The translations under genes were made by a program, and so were the position numbers. The notes below the pieces were generated by a model. The model worked only from the letters and a program-made list of their open reading frames with translations, had not been told where the DNA came from and did no database searches. 64,000 nucleotides of DNA from the NCBI GenBank assembly GCA_963556145.1, contig OY744463.1, positions 2,418,001 through 2,482,000 of the forward strand, written 5' to 3'. The stretch is from Hygrocybe punicea. Lineage: Eukaryota; Basidiomycota; Agaricomycetes; Agaricales; Hygrophoraceae. Shown here in pieces: positions 55,707 through 64,000 of this stretch; the stretch's first letter is position 1, and each line of letters starts with the position of its first letter.

Positions 55707-55724
55707 TCCTCGCGGTGGGCTCCA
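55707..55724 (-). other. Primer binding site of element B
   Basis: Reverse complement of TGGAGCCCACCGCGAGGA, 2 nt from the LTR3 end. Confidence 0.8.
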
Positions 55725-55726
55725 GT

Positions 55727-56416
55727 TGTGATGGCAAGTGTGGTTGTAGATCCGAATGGGAATCTACTGTGAAGGGTGATCAGCTAGTAGAAGTGATCAA
55801 AGGAGTGGCAAGTAGATAATCCGAGGTCACGTAAGTGGGAACCGGAGAGGATTGGACCTTTCCGATTGGTCAGGTTGGTTTCCGATTGATCGGGTTGGTG
55901 TCCGATTGGTCGGGTTGGTGTCCGGATTGATTTGGGTGTCGGATCCGGTTGGGTCGTGGAGTTTGACGAAGAGTTTTTAGGTATAGTAAGGGCGGGTTTG
56001 TTACGGGATAACGGAAAGTGGTGAGAGACTTAGTACGAAAGGGTTCTGTGCGTTTTGGGGTGAAGAGTCAACTTGTATTATTGGTACAACTATCTCTACA
56101 TGTTATAGTACTTAAACAAGGCGGTGCTCTGCACAGGCCAGTTAGGAGAAGAGGCAGTAAACGTCAAATCTACTGAAACATATCAACCCGATCAGTGTCT
56201 CTACGAAACGTGATAGGAACTGTAGTATAGGAGTGAACCGGTGTTGATGATCGTGGTGATGAGAACGTATACAATCGGGTTGAGCGCCACCCTGTGTTAC
56301 AGATCAGATCCGGATCTGGGTTTGGTGGATTTTGGAACGTATTTCGATTGGGTTCATTATAGGTCTTTGTGCGGATTCGGGTTGTGTCGTATATGTCGGG
56401 TTTTCGTGTATAGAGG
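55727..56416 (-). repeat. LTR3, minus orientation (5' LTR of B), cut by gap
   Basis: Begins (3' end) at 55,727 next to the PBS and runs to the N gap, so at least 690 bp. A cluster of gattggtcgggttggt-type repeats lies at 55,865-55,935. The last bases before the gap (gtgtatagagg) look like the start of the AGAGGG palindrome that opens LTR1 and LTR2. Confidence 0.75.
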
Positions 56417-56516
56417 NNNNNNNNNNNNNNNNNNNNNNNNNNNNNNNNNNNNNNNNNNNNNNNNNNNNNNNNNNNNNNNNNNNNNNNNNNNNNNNNNNNN
56501 NNNNNNNNNNNNNNNN
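56417..56516. other. Assembly gap (100 N)
   Basis: Exactly 100 N, a usual placeholder length, so the true size is unknown. It lies between LTR3 in minus orientation and the 3' end of LTR3 in plus orientation. Confidence 0.98.
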
Positions 56517-56584
56517 ACTTCTACTAGCTGATCACCCTTCACAGTAGATTCCCATTCGGATCTACAACCACACTCGCCGTCACA
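56517..56584 (+). repeat. LTR3 3' end, plus orientation
   Basis: acttctactagctgatcacc...cgccgtcaca matches the ends of the other LTR3 copies. It is followed by ac and then by gag-like sequence, not by the PBS. Confidence 0.8.
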
Positions 56585-56585
56585 A

Positions 56586-57941
56586 CGCATTTCCGGTGTC
56601 TTGTTTGACAACGGCCATCTAACGGATAAGCAATGGAACACATACTTCGCCAACAGATTCGACTCAGACCTTCGTCTACGTATTGAAGAACGCCTCCATT
56701 ACCTTCTTCCCTGTCATTACCACGACGATCCATACCCAGTTGATATTTTCCACGACGCCACGTTGTTTCTCCTTTCCGGTTACCGTTCCGTTCTGGAATC
56801 CGTTGTCACTGCAGCCCCCGTTGCCATTTCTAGTCCCAATTCCGGTCTTGCTCCCGTACCTGTCGCAGTCATTTCGCCTCTGGAACAGATCCCGTCCTCG
56901 ATCCTGTCCTCGATCCCGCCCACTGTCGTTCGTTTTGTCCCCCACGTTCATTCCGGTCCTTCGTATACTCCGTCCCCGTCATCGTGTTCCCCGTCCCCGT
57001 CCATTCCGGTGCCCGTCGAGACCGTTATTTGTTTACAGGTTTTGTTGTCCAGTCCCGTGTCGCCCCCGTCCGATCCCATTCTCGATTTATCGATGCCAGT
57101 CACCAATTTATCCAATTTGTTTCCTATTTCGTCCCTGTCGTCTCCAGTTTCGTCCCCTCCGGTTTCCGTCCACGAACTCGTACCGGACCCACTCCCATTG
57201 TCCTCGGATTCTCCAGAAATAGACATTCCATCCCCGATATTGCCGCCATATTGTCCTCCGTCACCATCTATCGAGATTCCGTCGACTTTGGTTGAGTATT
57301 CCGTACCCGTTCCCATTCCGGACTCCATTCCACCCCTTTTATTTGATTTCAATTCCGGTTCCAATTCCGTTATGTCGACCCCTTTGTTCCCAGTTCCCCT
57401 CGTCGTTCCTGCTCCCGTATCGTCTCCGGTTCCCTCCTCGCCCACTTGGGGCACTTTGTCATTTCCGCCCGCTTGGGGCACCCCGTCGTTTTTAGACCCG
57501 TCACATGGCACACCCGTTATATGGAATCGTGTTGGTGTCGGCACTCCGGTTCTCAAATTTTTATTGTTCCTCGTTTCTGTCTTCATTCTACTTTGTCATT
57601 GCATTCTGGACCTCCGCCCCCTCGACTCCTTGCTCAAATATTTGCAAGAAGTTCTCCGCCTCCTCTCGTCGTTCCGCCTCCAACCTTCTTTCAGAAACTC
57701 TTGTGGGGATATAGACCGGTTTCCGCCTCCTATTTTTGCGTTTTCGTCTTCCGTTCCGGTTTCCGTTTCCGCTCCCATTTCTCATTTATTTATATTTTCG
57801 TTTCCATTTCTTGTTTCCTTTGTTTCCCGCTCGTTCCGGACCCATTTCGTTTCCGTTGTATTCCGGTCCCGTCCTCCTCCTCGACCCCCAGATTCCAGTT
57901 ATCTTATCTCGTCGTTCCGTTTCCCTCTTTTCCGTTTATAG
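56586..57941 (+). pseudogene. Gag fragment of another Ty3-type element (element D)
   Basis: Reads RISGVLFDNGHLTDKQWNTY, RIEERLHYLLPCHYHDDPYP and IFHDATLFLLSGYRS, which aligns with A gag RISGFLLDKGRISPRECNIA...QKPNHFHSDPYDFQDFHNCAHFLLAG. After this the frame is open but becomes a Pro/Ser/Val-rich repeat (VPVPxSIP), and no zinc knuckle, protease or RT follows. It is a truncated or non-autonomous relative joined to the LTR3 end. The remainder to about 58,060 is pyrimidine-rich with no gene. Confidence 0.65.
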
Positions 57942-58169
57942 TTTTATTATGTACTCTATTTTTCTTTATGTACATTGTCCCGCATTCCGTTTTCCCTTTC
58001 CGTCCATTCCCTTTTATTCCCTTCTCCCTTCGTCGAGTTTGGTGTTGATTAGGTCGAGTTGACCCAGGATATGGGCCTGGTTCGCGCGTAGTCGATTTAG
58101 CTCCTTTGTCCAACGGGTCAGTAGACCCAGTCGTTTTGGTTAACCCGATCGCAGATATAGTTGCAAAAG

Positions 58170-60050
58170 GTAGGTACACATAGCGCAGTTGCTTGCTGGG
58201 GGGGTAGGTTAACCCAAAAGACAGCTCTTGCTGGGGAAATGTGGTGTGGTAGGTTGACCCAGGTACAGATCTTGCTGGTCAAGGGCGCCTGGGTGGGTCA
58301 ACCCGGTGTCAGCTCTGCCATGGGGTAGGTTAACCCAGGGCAGCTATTCCAGGATGGATGGGTTGACCCAGGTCCAGCTGTTCAAGCCATGTGGGTTTAC
58401 CTGGCTTCAGTTATTGCTGCAGCACTGGGTTGACCCTAGACCAGTTCTTGCTGCACACTGGGGTTGACCTGGACCCAGCTGTTGCTGTGGCATTGGGTTG
58501 ACCAGGGCCCAGCACATGCTGGAGGGGGTGACTGGGGTCCAGCGATTGCTGGGTTGACCTGGCCCCAGCTCTGGCTGCAGGATTGGGTTGACCTGGCCCC
58601 AGCTCTTGCTGCAGGATTGGGTCAACCCAGGTCCAGCTCTTGTTGCAGCATTGGGTCAACCCAGGTCCAGCTCTTACTGCTGCACCGGGTGCACCCAGGG
58701 CCAGCTTTTGCTGCAGCACTGGGTCAACCCAGGGCCAGCTATTGCTGGAGCATTGGGTTGACCTGGTCCCAGCTCTTGCTGCAGCACTGGGTTGACCCAG
58801 GTCCAGCACCTCCTGCAGGGCTTGGGTTGACCAGGGTCCAGCTATTGATGCAGCACTTGGTTGACCCAGGTCCAGCAATTACTGCGCCATTGGGTTGACC
58901 TGGTCCCAGCTCTTGCTGCAGCACTGGGTTGACCGGGGTCCAGCTATTGATGCAGCACTTGGTTGACCCAGGTCCAGCACCTCCTGCAGGGCTTGGGTTG
59001 ACCAGGGTCCAGCTATTGATGCAGCACTTGGTTGACCCAGGTCCAGCAATTACTGCGCCATTGGGTTGACCTGGTCCCAGCTCTTGCTGCAGCACTGGGT
59101 TGACCGAGGTCCAGCTATTGATGCAGCACTTGGTTGACCCAGGTCCAGCAATTACTGCGCCATTGGGTTGACCTGGTCCCAGCTCTTGCTGCAGCACTGG
59201 GTTGACCCGGGTCCAGCACTTCCTGCAGGGCTTGGGTTGACCGGGGTCCAGCTATTGCTGCAGCATTTGGTTGACCCTGGCCCAGCACTTGCTGCAGGGT
59301 AGGTTGACCTGGTCCCAGCTCTTGCTGCAGCACTGGGTTGACCGAGGTCCAGCACTTCCTGCAGGGCTTTGGTTGACCGGGGTCCAGCTATTTCTGCAGC
59401 ACTGGGTTGACCCTGGCCCAGCACTTGCTGCGGGGTAGGTTGACTGGGGTCCAGCTATTGCTGCAGGGCTTGGGTTGACCAGGGTCCAGCTATTGCTGCT
59501 CCACTTAGTGTATTGCACGGGTACGGGTAAACCCGCGGGTTTTGCCACGGGTACGGGTACGGGTAGGGTACGGCTACGGATTCCTGGACCCGCCAGCTTT
59601 TTTTTAAGCCCTGGATCATCCAAAATGGTCAAGTAATGAGCTAGATATGCTCAAAATACCTCATTGGAGTATTTTGAGCATATCTAGCTCAATACTTGAC
59701 CGTTTTGGACAATCCGGGGCTTAAAATGATGGGTAAAACCCGCGGGTTTTGTACCCGCAGGTACAACGGGTGTGGGTATGGGTACAGCCAAAAATACCCG
59801 GGGGTTACCCGTGCAATACACTAGCTGCACTAGGTAGACCCTGGCCCAGTACTTGCTGCAGGATAGGTTGACCGGGGTCCAGCTATTGCTGCAGCACTTG
59901 GTTGACCCAGGTCCAGCAATTACTGCAGCATTGGGTTGACCTGGTCCCAGCTCTCGCTGCAGCACTGGGTTGACCAGGGTCCAGCTATTGCTGCAGGGTA
60001 GGTTGACTGGGGTCCAGCCCATTCTGTAGCGTTGGTTTGATCCTGGACCC
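58170..60050. repeat. 34-bp minisatellite
   Basis: The unit ttgacc.ggtcccagctcttgctgcagcactggg repeats every 34-35 bp (for example 58,861, 58,895, 58,929, 58,963, 58,998), about 50 copies, with irregular units at 58,170-58,440. Larger blocks of three to five units are also duplicated. Minus-strand frames through it (PGSTQCC-, GPGQPNAA-type) are repeat artefacts. It is interrupted at 59,506-59,823 by a MITE. The same unit in reverse orientation fills 63,590-63,955. Confidence 0.9.
59506..59823. mobile_element. Fold-back MITE, TA target duplication
   Basis: TA|GTGTATTGCACGGGTA...TACCCGTGCAATACAC|TA, 314 bp between the TAs. The whole element folds back: outer TIRs, mirrored gggtaaacccgcgggttttg parts, and a perfect 23-bp inverted repeat at the centre (59,637-59,659 with 59,669-59,691, 9-nt loop). 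No ORF. A second copy starts at 63,960 and runs off the window. Confidence 0.85.
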
Positions 60051-60519
60051 ACTCAATCGGCGGGATTACACAAAAATGTCCTCTGTATAAATAACATTAC
60101 AATAATCCAAAATATGGAAAAACATGGTATGGGTCCTTGTAGCCCTTGAAAAATAGAACAACTTTCCCTCTACAACCATGTCAATCCAAGCATTTCTTGT
60201 ACAGATATTCATCATACAAGTTACAATGACTCAATTCAACAATTCCCCTATAACTTTCTATATAACACATATTTTGAAATTGTAAATGGAGGGAACAGTG
60301 GCCCTTAGGACATAGACAAACTGTCCCTCTCAAACTATGCAATTTGGTGCAGTATTTCACAAGTTATCATTTTACTAGGACCTCCTTCTTTAAAAGATTT
60401 ATTTTTCAAAAAGGTCATTGTATATGCAAATAGCAATAAAGTAGACACATAAATTTAATAATAATTATATCCAAATACATAATTAAATAGTAAAGGGCAG
60501 GAGGCAGATGAGAGGAAGA

Positions 60520-60715
60520 TAGGTGGGTGTGGAGTGGGAGGAAGGTGGTTGTGGGTGTGGGAGGAAGGTGGGTGTGGAGTGGAGGAAGGTGGGTGTGGGA
60601 GAAGGGAGTGGGAGTGGGAGAAGAGGGAAGGTGGGAAGGCAGCAGGCAAGGGCAGCAGGGAGAGGGAGAGGGAGAGGGAGAGGGAGAGGGAGGAGGAGAG
60701 GGAGGAGCGTCGGAA
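60520..60715 (+). repeat. G-rich purine tract (GGGAGA)n
   Basis: gtgggagg-type repeats, then at least six gggaga units (60,659-60,700). Four or more G3 runs with short loops make a G-quadruplex possible on the plus strand. The mirror tract on the right arm (62,925-63,110) is C-rich on plus. Confidence 0.7.
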
Positions 60716-60721
60716 GTACAG

Positions 60722-61160
60722 ACCGGTTGCGTTCCCGTTGTCCTCGTCGTCTTTGTCTACGTCTCCGCCGTCCTCGTCCTCGTCGTTCCCGTCCCAGTCG
60801 TCCCCGTCCCCATCGTCCCCGTTTCCGCCGTTCCGGTCCCTGTCGTTCCCGTTCCCGTCGTTCCTCTCGGTGTCGTCATCGTCCTCGTTGTCGTTGTCAT
60901 CGCCCGTAGTCCTCGTCGTCCGCCAGATCGTCGTCGTCGTCTGCGTCGTCCTATCGTCCCCTCGCTAGCCGTCCCCGTCGTTCCCGTCCCCGTCGTTCCC
61001 GTTCCCGTCGTCCCCGTTCCCATCGTCCTCCTTGTCATCGTCATCGTCATCGTCGTCGTCATCGTCGTCGTCCTCTCGTCCTCGTTGTCGTCATCCCCGT
61101 CTCCGTCCCCGTCGTCGTCCTCGTCGTTCCCTGGATGCTCCCGTCGTCCTGTTGTCTCTT
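60722..61160. repeat. GTCGTC/GTCCCC microsatellite, left arm
   Basis: Degenerate trinucleotide/hexanucleotide repeat (cgtcgttcccgtcc and variants). Open in several frames because of its period of three; not treated as coding. Confidence 0.8.
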
Positions 61161-62479
61161 CGCTGGCCGTCTCCGTCCCCGTCGTCTTCCCTGGCTGGCC
61201 GTCTGTGCCCTCGTCGCCTCTGTCCCCGTCGTTGCCTGCCATCCGCCGTTTCGGCCCTTCAGTTGGGTGTTGACGTGACATGGCGCGGGCATGCCTGTTG
61301 CGGTTAATTTCAGGCGCGGCAGTGAGAAAGTCCTTCATAAAAACAATAATATTATCTAGCATAGTAATAGTAATAAATTTTGAGAAATCTACTTACCTTC
61401 TACTTGATTTTGCTGCTGTTGCTGTTCTCGTGGACGCATCGTGGAGTACGCGACGATTTGAACCCACGCCGGAGGTTGCTGATTGCCCAAACGGGCGCGA
61501 GTTGCCTTATATGTAACCAAGATATTACTTTTCTCAGTGTAATTGCATGGAGCACAACAACTGTGTAGCACATTTAAGACCATGTAGAGATAGAATTAGC
61601 CTCTAACTACATCCTCCCCAAATTTTGTATTTTATTATGGCATACATAGAGAGATATCCATGATTCATTGATACCTCCCTGCCAATTCTGGACCCTTAAA
61701 GTGCTACTTTACCAATATTGCTCTGAAAAATATGAGAATAATTTGGAAACTACTATGTAAAGTATCTATTGTATTGATGATCAGTGCCTGGCACTTGGTG
61801 GTCCCGGAATCTGTTGTAGCCAAGAAATGAAAGGTTCAAAGTAAAGCTGAACTTGAAGTTCGGACGCGGTTGATGGGTCAGCCACAATGCACAATTCTGT
61901 GCATTTGCTTGGCTGAAACAAAGGTCCTGGTCCACCCACAATCAGGCACTTATGTGTACCACAATGAGTACTCATTAAAGTACTCCTTAGATTAATTTCA
62001 GATTTTTAAGACATAGTTAGATCATTAAGGGTCCAATTCTGGCAGAGGAATGGAATAAATTGTGAATAGCTCTTGATGCAGGGCCGAATAAAATACAAAT
62101 TTTGGTATGAGGGTAGATATACCATATTTACACCTTTTGAGGATCTCACTTCGGGGATGCATGCATTGTTGTGCATGCTAGAAGATTCAAAAGCTTCAGC
62201 GACACTTCCATGTTTGGCAACTCGAACCCGTTTGGGAAATCGGCAACAGCCGGTTGGCTTTCCCGCGCAAGTTCAAAGCTTCGACTCGTTGATTTCAACA
62301 ACGCGTCAACGCGTCAGACGGGTGCAGAGGAGCACCCAAGGTAAATTTCTGATTTGAACATTTTTGTCTTCTTTGCTAATTGTTGACCTTTTGCAGCTAC
62401 ACCACGCCAAACACAGGCGAATCCAAAAACCCATCACCAGAACACAACGCGCCAGCAAACAGAACGGAAGCCGACGAAA

Positions 62480-62905
62480 ACGGCCACCGTGAGGATGGCG
62501 GAAACGAGGATGCGCCAACGACCAGGACGGACGGCCGAGACAACCACGACGGCAACGACGAGGTCAGTCGACGAGGTCACAGACGGCCGGCGACGGGACA
62601 ACGGGACGGAGAAGGATAGCGACGGGACGACAGGACGACGGAGACGACGACGACCATCCGGGGGACGACGACAACCATCCAGGTGGCGACGAGGACGACG
62701 ACGGGGACGGAGCCGCGGATGACGACGACAACGAGGACGATGACGACGACGACGGGAACGACGGGAACGGGAACGACGGGAACGGGAACGACAGCGACGG
62801 GGACGACGGGGACGAGGACGGCGGAGACGCAGACGAGGACGACAGGACGAGGACGACGGGACGAGGACGGCGGAGACGTAGACGAAGACGACGAGGACAA
62901 CGGGA
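62480..62905. repeat. GACGAC microsatellite, right arm
   Basis: Reverse-complement counterpart of the left-arm microsatellite (gacgacgacgaggacgac and variants). Confidence 0.8.
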
Positions 62906-63959
62906 ACGTATGTACATTCCACTCTCCTCCCTCTCCCTCTCCCTCTCCCTCTCCCTCTCCGTCTCCATCTCTGTCTCCCTCCCGTCCCTGCTGCCTTCCC
63001 ACCTTCCCCCTTCTCCCACTCCCACTCCCTTCTCCCACTCCCACCTTCCTCCCTCTCCTACTCCCACCTTCCTCCCTCTCCCACTCCCCTATCTTCCTCT
63101 CACCTGCCTTCTGCCCTTCACTATATAATTATGTATTTGGATAAAATAATCATTAAATTTATGTGTCTATTTTAAGTAATAGTGAGGATATATATATTGA
63201 TTCCAATGGAGAATTGAGCAATATTAAATAGAAAAGCACAATATTTGAAGTGGGGTAAGTTCTGATTTTGTCATAGATTGTCATTGGGAATAAATAGCTC
63301 CTGTAATGGCTGATAGCTGATAGTGAAAGTAAGATATTGTGCATTGTCAAAATAATAATGTTTTAATTTTGCTATTCCCTGTGCTTTTAATAAGTGCATT
63401 CAAATTATATTATGTGGTACATTGTGTGTCATGTACAGATTGAAAAATTTTGAGGACTTTATATGGCAGTTTCTGAGTAAATATTGGCTTGAGCTGGTGT
63501 GAGCTCTGTCAATGTTGTGAACATGAAATAATTGCAGGCAGACTGGGGTGTGGCTCAAGCCTGTGGACCAACATGAGCCCACATGGCAGCAAGAGCTGGA
63601 TCCTGGTCAACCAAATCCTGCAGCGAGAGCTAGGCCAGGGTCAACCCAATTCTGCAGCAAGAGCTGAGCATGGCAACCCAGTGCTGGAGCAATAGCCAGA
63701 CCGTGGTGAACCCAATCCTGCCGATTGAGTGGGTCCAGGATCAAACCAACGCTACAGAATGGGCTGGACCCCAGTCAACCTACCCTGCAGCAATAGCTGG
63801 ACCCTGGTCAACCCAGTGCTGCAGCGAGAGCTGGGACCAGGTCAACCCAATGCTGCAGTAATTGCTGGACCTGGGTCAACCAAGTGCTGCAGCAATAGCT
63901 GGACCCCGGTCAACCTATCCTGCAGCAAGTACTGGGCCAGGGTCTACCTAGTGCAGCTA

Positions 63960-64000
63960 GTGTATTGCACGGGTAACCCCCGGGTATTTTTGGCTGTACC
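63960..64000. mobile_element. Second copy of the fold-back MITE, cut by window end
   Basis: TA then GTGTATTGCACGGGTAACCC, identical to the inverted end of the MITE at 59,506-59,823. It sits at the mirrored position in the right arm. Confidence 0.8.

Larger units (their letters stand above)
30777..55726 (-). mobile_element. Ty3-type LTR retrotransposon B, internal region, split by element A
   Basis: Minus-strand element: LTR3 (from 55,727), PBS 55,707-55,724, gag, pol, antisense ORF. Its pol is interrupted by element A (31,868-49,593). The left boundary is abnormal: an LTR3 in the wrong orientation (30,162-30,776) stands where a minus-oriented 3' LTR is expected. Confidence 0.75.
59506..64000. 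repeat. Large imperfect inverted repeat, right arm open
   Basis: Matching pairs (left with right, reversed): 59,821-59,830 with 63,951-63,960; 60,010-60,075 with 63,705-63,770; 60,430-60,500 with 63,111-63,175; 60,659-60,700 with 62,925-62,965; 60,730-60,777 with 62,860-62,907; 61,460-61,507 with 62,216-62,265. Left plus right coordinates stay near 123,610-123,780, so the centre is near 61,850. Arms differ by indels of up to about 170 bp. The central 0.7 kb (61,520-62,210) is AT-rich and unpaired. Confidence 0.85.

Noticed and set aside
29464..56588. Idea that the gene at 29,464 and the gag fragment at 56,586 were once joined and split by element B
   Set aside because: The flanks acga and acgc are not a match, and the two protein sequences do not continue each other.
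58407..59632. Minus-strand ORFs with GPGQPNAA-like repeats
   Set aside because: Translation of the 34-bp minisatellite; the period is not a multiple of three and the frames break and restart.
60523..61362. Overlapping Val/Ser/Arg-rich and Thr/Gly-rich ORFs on both strands
   Set aside because: Products of the GTCGTC microsatellite; open in all frames.
61440..61510. Possible tRNA or tRNA-derived SINE (gatttgaaccc resembling a B box)
   Set aside because: The T-stem does not pair and no A box or acceptor stem is found; too weak to call.

Overview
This window comes from a filamentous basidiomycete, most likely an Agaricomycete. The genes carry many short introns (about 45-60 bp, GTRNGT...YAG), and the recognisable proteins (Snx4, Rev7, Cwc25, Sla2, Surf1) are eukaryotic housekeeping proteins with fungal features. 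Serine/proline-rich lineage-specific proteins lie between them. The Ty3-type reverse transcriptase and integrase sequences resemble those I associate with mushroom-forming fungi. There is no bacterial signal and no CRISPR array. I cannot name the species.

Region 1 (1-24,800) is gene-dense euchromatin. In order: 3' part of SNX4/ATG24 (+), REV7/MAD2L2-like HORMA gene (-), MFS drug transporter (-), a decayed NDUFA9-like SDR gene (-), CWC25 (+), a small voltage-sensor-like membrane protein (+), a Ser/Pro-rich protein (+), SLA2/END4 (-) divergent from SURF1/SHY1 (+), an unknown protein (+), an unknown protein with C-terminal membrane segments (+), and an unknown protein with a C-terminal Cys-pair motif (-). 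They work in endosomal sorting and autophagy, translesion repair, transport, splicing, endocytosis and cytochrome oxidase assembly, and do not form one pathway.

Region 2 (24,800-30,160) is a transition zone: an AT-rich tandem repeat, a lineage-specific gene broken by a stop and a frameshift, a 110-bp tandem array with inverted relatives, and an unknown gene whose 3' end runs into an LTR.

Region 3 (30,160-58,100) is a nest of Ty3-type LTR retrotransposons. Element B (minus strand, gag-pol 49,594-55,66x) was hit in its integrase by element A (31,868-49,593, plus strand, 794/765-bp LTRs, 4-bp target duplication GCGG); the rest of B's pol lies at 31,604-31,867. Element A was in turn invaded by two LTR2 insertions, one of them a non-autonomous element E (37,064-42,403). 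Recombination between oppositely oriented LTR2 copies then inverted the piece of A between them (35,829-37,063). A's reverse transcriptase also carries a 1,670-bp terminal-inverted-repeat element F with a 12-bp target duplication and CAG/CAA repeats. Both A and B carry an antisense, probably spliced, zinc-cluster-like gene between pol and the 3' LTR, a candidate -1 frameshift site at the gag/pol junction, and a conserved gag N-terminal extension with no AUG. A 100-N assembly gap (56,417-56,516) sits where two LTR3 copies meet head to head, followed by a gag fragment of another element.

Region 4 (58,100-64,000) is repeat-only DNA: a 34-bp minisatellite, a fold-back MITE, and a large imperfect inverted repeat of at least 4.4 kb centred near 61.85 kb. 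Its arms carry mirrored purine/pyrimidine tracts, GACGAC microsatellites and the minisatellite; the right arm runs off the window.
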